Shown one piece after another: positions 25,373 through 32,751 of a stretch of 37,690 nucleotides of DNA (positions are counted from its first letter, which is position 1; each line of letters opens with the position of its first letter). The notes beneath the pieces are model-generated. The model ran no database searches. It worked only from the letters and a program-made list of their open reading frames with translations, and had not been told where the DNA came from. The position numbers were made by a program, and so were the translations under genes. The stretch lies in contig JAPOVY010000076.1 in assembly GCA_026707905.1 (NCBI GenBank), positions 1 through 37,690 of the forward strand, in the 5' to 3' direction. Origin of the DNA: Gammaproteobacteria bacterium (GTDB lineage: Bacteria; Pseudomonadota; Gammaproteobacteria; Pseudomonadales; Azotimanducaceae).

Positions 25373-26862
25373 CACTTGGCGCACTGAACTACGGCGAGTT
25401 ATCGGTTGGCAAGAAACTCGCGATTAAGTACTTTAGCGTTGCGATGGTGCTATTTCTGGCACAGATGCTGTTTGGATTGCTTGCAGCGTGGCAATTTATC
25501 GCCCCAGATTTTCTGTTTGGTTTCCTCGATTTCAACGTCAATCGCATGGTGCACATTAATGCGATGGTCGTTTGGCTGCTATACGGCTTTATCGGATCGA
25601 TCTTCTGGCTCATTGAAGACGAATCCGGCGTGCCTCTCGTTGGTGCCAAAATCGCGGAAGCCACGTTCTGGGTTTTGACGTTAGCCGTTGTTATCGTCGT
25701 GCTCGTATACCTATTCGTGCAATCAGGTCCGGGAGAAACGGCAACGCTCTGGCTGATCAACGAAGGGCGCGAATACATCGAAGCGCCACGCTGGACGGAT
25801 ATTGGGATCGTCGTCTGCATGGTCGCGATCTTCTACAACGTCTTAGCAACATTCCTCAAAGGTCAGTGGAGCGGTATCTCGGGCGTGCTTGTTCTTGATC
25901 TGATTGCGCTAGCTGGTCTTTACCTCTGTGGCATGTTCTATACGACCAACTTGCCCGTCGATCAGTACTGGTGGTGGTGGGTGATTCACTTGTGGGTCGA
26001 AGCGACGTGGGAAGTTCTCGTCGGTTGCATCATGGCGTGGGGTCTGATCAAAACCCTCGGCGCACGACGCAAGATCGTGACAACATGGCTCTATATCGAA
26101 GTTGCGTTGATGTTTGGTTCGGGGATTCTTGGACTCGGTCACCATTACTTTTGGATCGGAACGCCTGAATACTGGCTTGGCATCGGCGGTTTCTTCTCAG
26201 CACTTGAGCCGATCCCGCTCGTTGCGATGGTGGTGCATTCGGTGTATGACGCCGGAAAGCATGCGTTTCGTTCGAACAACCATCCCGCATTGGCGTGGCT
26301 GATTGCACATGCGTTCGGCAACTTCTTTGGCGCAGGTGTATGGGGCTTCATGCAGACCTTGCCGCAAATCAACCTCTATACACACGGGACCCAATGGGCA
26401 TCTTCGCATGGTCATCTCGCGTTCTTTGGCGCGTACGTGACCATCGTCGTTGCGTTTATTTACCTTGCTCTACAGAAGCTCCGAGGTGATGTGTGGATGT
26501 CGGGCGGTCTCGTCGATCAAGGTCGCAAGTGGAAATGGGCGTTAGTCCTGACTCATGTCGGTATGGTCGGTATGACCATCGCGTTGCTCATTGCAGGATA
26601 CGAGCAGTCGTTCGTCGAACGAGCCATTGGCGGTTCAACCTGGCAAGCTTATTTCGAAGGGCAAATGCGACCATGGTTCGTCGAAGCGATGTGGTGGCGG
26701 ATGGCATTCGGCGTTCTGATGACGGTGGGTGTGGTTCTGCTGCTGTGGGATTTCCTGACGATAGGTGCGAAGGAGATGAAACCGATGCTAGAGGTCAAGT
26801 CGTTGGACGAAGAAGCTGAAGACGTTCAAGTAGGAGAGGTCGGTGTCGCAGCACAGAGTTAG
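25369..26862 (+). CDS. norB: Nitric oxide reductase subunit B (catalytic)
   Basis: A 497-residue polytopic heme-copper-oxidase relative that reduces 2 NO to N2O. The ATG at 25369 overlaps the norC stop; the frame extends upstream inside norC but is not needed. Ligands can be read: H62 (VHINAMVVW) and H349 for heme b; H207, H258 and H259 for FeB (VIHLWVEATWE and LGLGHHYFWIG); and H347 (ASSHGHLAFFG) for heme b3. E211 and E215, typical of NOR, follow H207, and E280 lies in SALEPIPL. Because NorC is adjacent, this is the cytochrome c-dependent type. norQ and norD activation genes are not in the window. A cytochrome c gene overlaps its end. Confidence 0.96.
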   Translation: MTLGALNYGELSVGKKLAIKYFSVAMVLFLAQMLFGLLAAWQFIAPDFLFGFLDFNVNRMVHINAMVVWLLYGFIGSIFWLIEDESGVPLVGAKIAEATFWVLTLAVVIVVLVYLFVQSGPGETATLWLINEGREYIEAPRWTDIGIVVCMVAIFYNVLATFLKGQWSGISGVLVLDLIALAGLYLCGMFYTTNLPVDQYWWWWVIHLWVEATWEVLVGCIMAWGLIKTLGARRKIVTTWLYIEVALMFGSGILGLGHHYFWIGTPEYWLGIGGFFSALEPIPLVAMVVHSVYDAGKHAFRSNNHPALAWLIAHAFGNFFGAGVWGFMQTLPQINLYTHGTQWASSHGHLAFFGAYVTIVVAFIYLALQKLRGDVWMSGGLVDQGRKWKWALVLTHVGMVGMTIALLIAGYEQSFVERAIGGSTWQAYFEGQMRPWFVEAMWWRMAFGVLMTVGVVLLLWDFLTIGAKEMKPMLEVKSLDEEAEDVQVGEVGVAAQS

Positions 26863-27244
26863 TGGGATAACGATTCAATTCAGGAAACTCGGTTGGGATC
26901 GAATTCTTTCAACAATCGCGGTGGTACTTACGCTTGTCGTGTGCTTCAGATTGGATCTTGATAGCACGGTCGTTCAGGCTCAAACGACGCTCAAAGGTGA
27001 TCCGGATCGCGGCAAGGCGAAGGCAGCGCTGTGTGCTGCCTGTCATGGCGTTGCTGGTGTATCGGTCAATCCGCTTTGGCCGAGTCTCGCTGGTCAGCAG
27101 GAACAGTACTTGGTTAAACAAATTAAGGCGTTTCGTGACCTTGAACGCGAGGAAATCACGATGCAACCGTTCGTTGAGAATCTCAGTGATCAAGACGTTG
27201 CCGATCTTGCAGCGTTTTACGCTGGTCTTTCGCCGTGTCCGTGA
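26843..27244 (+). CDS. Class I cytochrome c, probable electron carrier for NorCB
   Basis: A 133-residue exported monoheme cytochrome c. A basic N-terminus and hydrophobic segment (RILSTIAVVLTLVVCF) form a signal peptide or anchor. The heme site is C64-A-A-C67-H68, and the probable Met ligand is in EEITMQPFVENLSD. The helix DQDVADLAAFYAGL near the end is typical of cytochrome c4/c5-like domains. The start is GTG 26843, inside the end of norB with a 20-bp overlap, so it belongs to the norCB operon and may supply NorC with electrons. Its last 33 codons are duplicated with 8 substitutions in 99 bp at 29023-29121. Confidence 0.88.
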   Translation: MSQHRVSGITIQFRKLGWDRILSTIAVVLTLVVCFRLDLDSTVVQAQTTLKGDPDRGKAKAALCAACHGVAGVSVNPLWPSLAGQQEQYLVKQIKAFRDLEREEITMQPFVENLSDQDVADLAAFYAGLSPCP

Positions 27245-27306
27245 TTAGGTTCTGAGATTAGCTGATCGTAGAGTGGTGGCGTTAGACTGATGAACGAGAT
27301 CGGGAA

Positions 27307-27390
27307 CTACACTTCCAATCCGTTCAGCGCTGCAGCGATCGATTCGTCTCGCAATCCCAGATTCATTGACTCGTAAGCTGCACTGTCTAG
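27307..27390 (-). pseudogene. C-terminal remnant of a crotonase gene
   Basis: On the minus strand 27 codons plus TAG read LDSAAYESMNLGLRDESIAAALNGLEV. This aligns without gaps to the last residues of the complete crotonase at 29184-29870 (LDGTAYASVKQGLRGESIATVLDGLDR). No further homology continues upstream, where a TAA follows within a few codons. With the cytochrome c gene convergent to it, this copies the arrangement at 29023-29870. It is therefore a fragment left by a duplication followed by deletion or insertion. Confidence 0.75.
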
Positions 27391-27508
27391 CGTGTGTTAC
27401 GATCTAGGTAATGCTCCGCACCAAACAAAAGTTGAATTGGTTATAAGTAGCCAAGCTCTGAGATCTGCGCGAACTGTACCGGCGCGATCGCGACAGTTCA
27501 ACTGATAT

Positions 27509-28162
27509 TTACTCAATTGAAATGAGAATTGCTGCACGACGTCCTGCTTCGCGTACGTCATGGACAAAGGAGAAATCCGATCCTTTTCTAACTGCAACAA
27601 CCTGTATGTCCATTTCGCTGACACGATCGCCGAACAGCAGCAGAGCAGATTCCTCGTCGTATTTGTTCGAAGTCCAGATCAATCCTTCCACGTCGGAAAA
27701 CTGTGCGTGAATGGCCTCTGCCCACTTTACGGTACGATCGTATTGCGTTGGGAGACTACCGAGTAGCTGGTCACGGAGAATTTCCCATTTCATCAGATCC
27801 GGTGCGTGTAATCGCGCAAGCCTTAAAGGTCGTCGCACCATTAGAGTGCTGTGATTACGCAGTTCGATGGATTCTCTGAGAACACTCTTCCGATTCGCTG
27901 TCGGAGGTATATCGTGGAACAAGGTTTCAAAGGCGGCTGCTTCGACTGACTTTGCTGCATATAGCGACGGGACACATTTTCTACTAGCGTCGAACAAGGG
28001 AGCGAAACGAGTAGGTCCTCCTTTGCACGGATTGAACGAATTCCCTCTGAGTGTTCGATCGTGTATGCGATGTAGTACTTCGTTCGTTTGTAGCGAGAGG
28101 ATATTTGGGTTCGATAAGGAAAGAGGAGGCAGAGGAACGAGAGATTGTGGTTCCTTAACCAC
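27509..28162 (-). CDS. RES-domain toxin
   Basis: A 217-residue protein with the RES fold (Arg-Glu-Ser family). Members degrade NAD and pair with Xre-type antitoxins. Recognisable stretches are LHRIHDRTLRGNSFNP, GGPTRFAPLFDASRKCVPSLYAA with the conserved Arg and Tyr, EAAAFETLFHD with the conserved Glu, and SNKYDEESALLLFGDR near the C-terminus. It overlaps the antitoxin gene by 8 bp. The pair sits between two partial duplicates of a cytochrome c/crotonase junction, which suggests insertion there. The frame is intact and of normal length. Confidence 0.88.
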   Translation of the reverse strand: MVKEPQSLVPLPPLSLSNPNILSLQTNEVLHRIHDRTLRGNSFNPCKGGPTRFAPLFDASRKCVPSLYAAKSVEAAAFETLFHDIPPTANRKSVLRESIELRNHSTLMVRRPLRLARLHAPDLMKWEILRDQLLGSLPTQYDRTVKWAEAIHAQFSDVEGLIWTSNKYDEESALLLFGDRVSEMDIQVVAVRKGSDFSFVHDVREAGRRAAILISIE

Positions 28163-28856
28163 GCGCCGGATCCGCTAGCTGTCGCGCAGCTGCAACAACC
28201 GAATCTCCCTTCTCAAGACAGTGTTGAGGTTCGGCACCATCAAGCCAACCATTGCCAGACGCAAACCAGATCGCCTTTTGCCATGCTGACATCGTCCGAG
28301 GTAGTGCTTCGAGAATAGACTTCATGACTGGCTGCGGCGACCCGTCTACAAACTGAAACTCAGGATATAAATCACGTCCGCTAATCCTGAGCGCGAAAGT
28401 TTTACCTTCTAACTTCCAACGCGACGCCGGTTCGCTTGTGTTCTTTGACTTCAAACCCGACACTTCATGAATCTGAGCCGCAGTAAGCATGGGGGTTTCG
28501 CGTATATATTGACTGCGCAACTCAAAATTGTCGACTTCGAGTTGAGCGTTCACGCCCATTCCGAAGGCTACCATCCAATCAAGTGCTCGCGCCAGCGGTT
28601 CTCGTTCGGTTTCCTGCCGCGTTGCATGCGACGATATCCGGTACAAGCGCTCAATATGATCAACGACAATCTGTAGAGACTCATCAGACGAGTGGAGTAC
28701 AACCCAAGATCCTTCGGTCGTCGAATCTGCGCCAATCATCTCTCTTAACCTTGTCGGTAGCTCCGCCACCTCGTCTGATCTAAGAGATTCCCAAGAAATA
28801 GCTTCACGTTGCAAGGCCATCGACTCCCTAAACATGATATGCATGATTCCATACAT
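28155..28856 (-). CDS. Xre/MbcA/ParS-type antitoxin of the RES toxin
   Basis: A 233-residue antitoxin. The central part (EPLARALDWMVAFGMG, then YIRETPMLTAAQIHEVSGLKS) is helical and probably the DNA-binding Xre-like portion. The C-terminal part has the DUF2384 toxin-binding layout: YPEFQFVDGSPQPVMKSILE, then MSAWQKAIWFASGNGWLDG, then an alanine-rich end VVAAARQLADPA. It is longer at the N-terminus than typical 120-150 residue partners. Several Met codons occur near the start (28856 and later), so the true start could be up to about 12 codons downstream. Operon order, antitoxin then toxin with 8-bp overlap, is standard. Confidence 0.85.
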   Translation of the reverse strand: MYGIMHIMFRESMALQREAISWESLRSDEVAELPTRLREMIGADSTTEGSWVVLHSSDESLQIVVDHIERLYRISSHATRQETEREPLARALDWMVAFGMGVNAQLEVDNFELRSQYIRETPMLTAAQIHEVSGLKSKNTSEPASRWKLEGKTFALRISGRDLYPEFQFVDGSPQPVMKSILEALPRTMSAWQKAIWFASGNGWLDGAEPQHCLEKGDSVVAAARQLADPARG

Positions 28857-28977
28857 ATTCTAATAAATCTCATGAATCGCCGTAACGTCTGAGTCGCGCA
28901 GACTTTCGTTTTGAATTTCACGTTAAGTATTGAAACTCGTAAGAACTATCAGAGAGTAATTGGATTGTGAGCGAACC

Positions 28978-29121
28978 GTGAACATTGCTCGCGATGAATA
29001 CTCGGAGTATCCGGACTACACACGCGAGGAAATCACGATGCAACCGTTCGTTGAGAGTCTCAGTGATCAAGACGTTGCTGATCTTGCAACGTTTTATGCG
29101 GGTCTTTTGCCGTGCCCGTAA
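28978..29121 (+). pseudogene. 3' fragment of a duplicated cytochrome c gene
   Basis: Bases 29023-29121 match the last 99 bases of the cytochrome c gene (27146-27244) with 8 differences. They encode REEITMQPFVESLSDQDV and the same ending, with TAA instead of TGA. The heme-binding half is missing. Upstream the frame runs on through unrelated sequence from a GTG at 28978 (NIARDEYSEYPDYT), so a short product could be made but would bind no heme. This is the second copy of the cytochrome c/crotonase junction. Confidence 0.8.
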
Positions 29122-29183
29122 AAGCGCTCTACGATTAGTAAAGCGTTGTGCATCTGCGTTGGCGTAATGGCTGAGGTTGTGAA

Positions 29184-29870
29184 TTAACGGTCCAAACCAT
29201 CCAACACGGTGGCAATAGATTCACCTCGTAAACCTTGCTTAACGGAGGCATATGCGGTACCGTCCAGAGCGAGGTATGAAGTAGCTACGTTGAGTGCCCT
29301 CTGCCTCAAATTCTCTTTCGGCACGACTTCATCGAGAAATCCAGCGTCTTTGGCTTCTTCTGATGAAAACATTGTTGCGGCCATGGTCGCACGCGTAAGG
29401 TAGCGTTTCGACAATCGCTCTCTGGCAAGCATGAGCCCAAACGGTGGCAGACTCATTCCAATTGAAGTTTCATTCAGACCGACTCGAAAATCGCCTGCAG
29501 TGCCGATTCGATAGTCACCAGTGAGAAGACAGAAAGCGCCCAAGGCGATGGCATGACCGCTAGCCGCTATGACGAGTGGCAAGGGAAGACCGTATAACCT
29601 CATCATCAATCGAGTGCCGCCTAGTCTCATATCAACTGCGGCTTGAGGGTCGTCGCCTCTAATTACGCGGAGATCAAATCCGCCTGAATAAATGCCATCG
29701 CGACCGGTCAATACAACGGCCTTTGCCTCCTTTTCTGCTCGATTCAACAGCCCGTTCACAGTCGCGATCATGTCAGGGCTGAATGCGTTCGCTTTGCCGT
29801 CGTCCATGGTTACGATGGCGATTTGATCGATCAATTCGTAGGTTGCAACATCGGGCATCGACAAATCCAA
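29184..29870 (-). CDS. Crotonase / enoyl-CoA hydratase family protein
   Basis: A 228-residue crotonase-fold protein resembling the short group annotated as PRK06213-type enoyl-CoA hydratase. Visible motifs are VTMDDGKANAFSPDMI near the N-terminus, GIYSGGFDLRVI for the first oxyanion loop, ASGHAIALGAFCLLTGDYRIG for the second, and VGLNETSIGMSLPP. The Glu in GLNE corresponds to one of the two catalytic glutamates of hydratases. The other position is occupied by Phe in GAFCLL, so classic hydration is doubtful and the reaction is unknown. The start may be ATG 29870 or the ATG 12 bases downstream (MPDVATYELI). It converges on the cytochrome c fragment. Confidence 0.88.
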   Translation of the reverse strand: MDLSMPDVATYELIDQIAIVTMDDGKANAFSPDMIATVNGLLNRAEKEAKAVVLTGRDGIYSGGFDLRVIRGDDPQAAVDMRLGGTRLMMRLYGLPLPLVIAASGHAIALGAFCLLTGDYRIGTAGDFRVGLNETSIGMSLPPFGLMLARERLSKRYLTRATMAATMFSSEEAKDAGFLDEVVPKENLRQRALNVATSYLALDGTAYASVKQGLRGESIATVLDGLDR

Positions 29871-30073
29871 GAGAGGCCGGGAACGCGGTTTATCCTACAT
29901 ATCGAAGAAACGAGCTAACTAGGTTGGCAGCCAAGAGGATGCAATCCAACAGGGGTCTATGGTCGTGATGGCGAGCTCATTTATTAGATCAAACTTGAAC
30001 AATCGCTCCTTGCATAACGCCAATTGAGAAGCCGCTTTCATCCGACGGTCGTTACCGGGAATATAGGCTTGAT

Positions 30074-30466
30074 TTACACTGCTACCGTAGCTATATCAGT
30101 TCTTGAAAAATCGTTGCCTTTGAATAACAACGGTTCCATCAATATATTGGCAAGCGCGTAAGCGAAACAATCGCCAAAATTCAATGCAGCTGGATGTCTA
30201 CCTTTGCCATACTCACGATACGCAGATCTTGCCGCATGTGCTTGATGGATATCAACGGGAACAAGCTCAATTGACGTCACGCCGATAAGTTGATCCAGCC
30301 TCTGCAGTCCGTCCGTACCGCGTCTTTTTTCCGCGACAATGCTTGCTTCAACGAATGTTGCGGTTGACATCAACCTTTTTTCGTCGGAGTCCAATGCACG
30401 TAAATAGAGTTCTCGATCATCTTCTTCTAGGAGTATCGCAAGCAACGCTGAAGAATCAACGACCAC
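30074..30466 (-). CDS. vapC: VapC toxin 2 (PIN-domain RNase)
   Basis: A 130-residue PIN toxin, intact. Acidic residues are D4 (VVDSSALLA), E40 (ATFVEASIV), D99 (LNFGDCFAYALA) and D119 (FKGNDFSRTDI). The GTG start shares its G with the vapB2 TAG stop (TAGTG). It is closely similar to vapC1 (broken) and vapC3, with the same length and the same 'RSA.R..GKG.HPA.LNFGDCF' core. Confidence 0.93.
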   Translation of the reverse strand: MVVDSSALLAILLEEDDRELYLRALDSDEKRLMSTATFVEASIVAEKRRGTDGLQRLDQLIGVTSIELVPVDIHQAHAARSAYREYGKGRHPAALNFGDCFAYALANILMEPLLFKGNDFSRTDIATVAV

Positions 30467-30720
30467 TAGCTTGGCAATCCATCTTCATCGTAACCGAGTA
30501 TTTCCTCCGCCGAACGGTTATCCAATTCTGGTAGCTTGTCGCATTCGCGTGCTATTTCGAGCGCGATCTCAACCATACTTTTCTTCGAGTTTTGCGTTCG
30601 GAGTCGGTCAAGACGTTCCTGAAGCGCTTGTGTGACCGCTTGTGTCTTCGTTTCGCCGGTTAATCGAGAAACTGTAATTGCGAGTTCCTCGGCACGTTCG
30701 TTTCGAATGTTCAAAGCCAT
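30466..30720 (-). CDS. vapB: VapB antitoxin 2 (PSK transcription-factor family)
   Basis: An 84-residue antitoxin starting MALNIRNERAEELAITVSR, with TGETKTQAVTQALQERL and the tail LGYDEDGLPS. I use ATG 30720 because GAGG lies 8 bp upstream and the paralogues begin at the same residue. A longer frame to 30768 adds an unrelated leader. It is coupled to vapC2. Of the three vapB paralogues in the window this is the only one with an ATG start and a clear Shine-Dalgarno. Confidence 0.93.
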   Translation of the reverse strand: MALNIRNERAEELAITVSRLTGETKTQAVTQALQERLDRLRTQNSKKSMVEIALEIARECDKLPELDNRSAEEILGYDEDGLPS

Positions 30721-30891
30721 GTAGTTTTCCTCATTTGAAGCTACATTTCTATATTCTAAGAAGAACAATGCGGGTTCGTACTAAGTAATAGCGACTACTC
30801 GGCGAGCACGTTATCATTGCCTCGGTCGGCAGCAAATCGAATAACTGGAAAGCGGATTCCTTATTAAAATCAGTTCAATCGTAGAGGCGCT

Positions 30892-31341
30892 ATGTTTGAT
30901 CGAGAATTAGATTTACCAGGTTCGGCATTCGAATGGCGACGACGTCGTTCAATCCTGCCGTTGGAGAATTTCGATTTCCCGGGAGCACACGAACGCACTG
31001 ATTTCGATCGTGACATCATTGGCGGGTTGACGAGTCCTCGCATGGCGGGGAGTAGCTACCAGATGTCACCGGAAGAATTTAGAGACGCCATCCGTGGCGG
31101 TAATTTGGACGAACACCAGAAGAGCTATCTTTCAGAGGTCTTTGAACAGTGTGACGGTCTTGACATTCGATTGTTCCGACACCTGTGCGGTGTATCTTTG
31201 TACGAGCTCGCTAGGGCGATGATCGAAAGTCGTGTGACACATCCGTTCGTTGCGGAGTGGATGAATTGTCGATCGCCAAGTTACGATCCCCCAGAAATCG
31301 AAACAAGGATCTACAGACTTTCAAACAATCTGGGGCGCTAG
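30892..31341 (+). CDS. Unknown protein, probable partner of an AbiEii-type nucleotidyltransferase
   Basis: A 149-residue soluble protein starting at ATG 30892 with GAGG about 6 bp upstream. Its N-terminal half is basic and proline-containing (EWRRRRSILPLENFDFPG). The C-terminal half is predicted helical (SPEEFRDAIRGGNLDEHQKS, LFRHLCGVSLYELARAMIES). It is not a recognised antitoxin family. It lies 10 bp before an AbiEii-type gene, in the position where AbiEi-like or other antitoxins usually sit, so an antitoxin role is inferred from order only. Confidence 0.65.
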   Translation: MFDRELDLPGSAFEWRRRRSILPLENFDFPGAHERTDFDRDIIGGLTSPRMAGSSYQMSPEEFRDAIRGGNLDEHQKSYLSEVFEQCDGLDIRLFRHLCGVSLYELARAMIESRVTHPFVAEWMNCRSPSYDPPEIETRIYRLSNNLGR

Positions 31342-31351
31342 GCGTCGGTCG

Positions 31352-32026
31352 TTGACTCTACCAAAACAACTCCAAGCGGGGCTAGTCTGGACCTCAGAGT
31401 TCTTAGATCAATGGATTCCGCGTTATGTTTATGCAATCGGCGGTGGAACGGTTCTAGCCGCTCGTTGGCATCATCGATTGAGCACTGATATTGATTTATT
31501 CGCAGAAGAAGATGCGCTTAGTGACGCTCTCAATTCGAATACTTGGGTCGAAATAAGTGAAGCGCTAACTCAACAAGCGACTATGAGGACGATTTCGGAG
31601 TTGGTGCTTAGTCCGAATGGCTTTAGTTGCAAATTACCCAGTGGGCCGATTTCGTTTTATTCGAATCCTCATCTGACGCCAATGCCGGTAAGTCGCGAAC
31701 GAGAGGATTCGACGGGAGTCGATGCTGAACATACGACGGAGATAGTGTTTAAGAAGCTAAGAGGTCGTATGGTCAATGCGAGTCGGTACCTAGCCCGAGA
31801 TTTGTACGATCTGGTTGTTTGCTATGGCGTGGATAAAGAGTCACTCGACGCAGCGATGGCGGTATTGTCCACCTTGGAGCGAGATTCACTTAGTTACGAT
31901 GTTCAGCGAGGAGACACGAACGTATTAGATTTAGACCGTGTCCTTCAACCGGTATATCCTGTGCTGATAGCGGATCTAACTCAGTTCAATCGTGTCGCTG
32001 GCGAGGTCCTTGCCAGGAACGTTTAG
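31352..32026 (+). CDS. AbiEii/AbiGii-type nucleotidyltransferase, probable toxin
   Basis: A 224-residue DNA polymerase beta-like nucleotidyltransferase. The signature GGGTVLAARWHHRLSTD followed by IDLF at residues 30-50 supplies the GG-S and DxD metal-binding motif. The later stretch TEIVFKKLRGRMVN and YLARDLYDLVV is also typical of the AbiEii group, members of which act as toxins by modifying tRNA. The start is TTG 31352 (10 bp after the preceding gene), with no clear Shine-Dalgarno; the exact start is uncertain. Together with the preceding gene it probably forms a two-gene TA or abortive-infection system. Confidence 0.85.
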   Translation: MTLPKQLQAGLVWTSEFLDQWIPRYVYAIGGGTVLAARWHHRLSTDIDLFAEEDALSDALNSNTWVEISEALTQQATMRTISELVLSPNGFSCKLPSGPISFYSNPHLTPMPVSREREDSTGVDAEHTTEIVFKKLRGRMVNASRYLARDLYDLVVCYGVDKESLDAAMAVLSTLERDSLSYDVQRGDTNVLDLDRVLQPVYPVLIADLTQFNRVAGEVLARNV

Positions 32027-32386
32027 GCGACGACGGAGCGATTCTTGAACGACAGTGGAATTACCGTCCTAGATCAACGTTTCTCGTAGACTCGGTAACG
32101 CGAAGTACCACTGCGAGTATATTCCTCAATCGTAGAGCGCCTTTTCGTCAACTTGATCTATGGCGTGGTGAGCCACGTCGGATATAGCGACTCGATCGAA
32201 CTTAGCGAGCGATCTGACCTGAACTACATGGGACTTGATCGATCAACGCTTCAAGGAACCTCTGAATATTCGTCGATTCATTGCCTCCCAACTCAATCTC
32301 TACGAAACAGAGATAAGGTCGTTCAACGTCTTTAGTTCGGTATTAGTGGCACGGTTAAGGTTTTTAGTGTATACTATATACTATAC
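32027..32386. other. Intergenic region with the promoter of the XRE module
   Basis: No gene was convincingly recognised. Short open stretches exist: one 60-codon frame at 32153-32335, and another frame reading LNIRRFIASQLNLYETEIRS up to 32388 that might be a gene remnant. The last 20 bases hold AT-rich direct repeats described separately. Confidence 0.4.
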
Positions 32387-32388
32387 AT
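32370..32388 (+). promoter_or_regulatory. TATACTA direct repeats overlapping the XRE start codon
   Basis: TATACTATATACTATACAT runs directly into the ATG at 32387. The 7-bp unit TATACTA occurs twice in tandem and resembles a -10 hexamer (TATACT). There is no Shine-Dalgarno before the ATG, so the transcript may be leaderless or nearly so. The repeat could be the operator of the XRE protein it precedes. The 12-mer TATACTATACAT recurs at 37130-37141. Confidence 0.5.
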
Positions 32389-32740
32389 GACACATTTCGG
32401 CCAGTCTGTTCGTGAGCTCCGTGAGCGCTTACGAAGCGAAGATCCGCGTTTTTCGGTACGTCAAGTCGCTCAGCGCGTCGGCGTACAACCTGCCTATCTC
32501 AGCAAAGTTGAGAGAGGCGACGTGATGCCTCCCTCCGAAGCGACGACGATTCGACTCGCGAAAGAACTAGGGGTGGACGAGGATGTGTTATTAGCGTTAG
32601 CCGGAAAGGTCTCGAGTGATCTACAGGAAATCATCCGAAAAAGACCGCGATTGTTCGCAGATTTGATCCGGCAGTTAAAGGAAGCGCCTGATGAAGCGGT
32701 ACTTCGTGTCGTACGCGAAGTTCGTGAAGGCGATTGGTAG
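32387..32740 (+). CDS. XRE-family helix-turn-helix regulator
   Basis: A 117-residue protein with a Cro/CI-type helix-turn-helix at about residues 7-64 (FSVRQVAQRVGVQPAYLSKVERG, then SEATTIRLAKELGVDEDVLL). The C-terminal part (LQEIIRKRPRLFADLIRQLK) is helical. It heads a three-gene unit: the next start is 11 bp downstream. Autoregulation through the repeats overlapping its start is likely. Similar short XRE proteins act as antitoxins or as controllers of accessory modules; which applies here cannot be told. Confidence 0.9.
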   Translation: MTHFGQSVRELRERLRSEDPRFSVRQVAQRVGVQPAYLSKVERGDVMPPSEATTIRLAKELGVDEDVLLALAGKVSSDLQEIIRKRPRLFADLIRQLKEAPDEAVLRVVREVREGDW

Positions 32741-32751
32741 GAGTTAATACC

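Noticed and set aside
32153..32335. A 60-codon frame upstream of the XRE gene
   Set aside because: No start signal and no similarity; other frames there are equally open.
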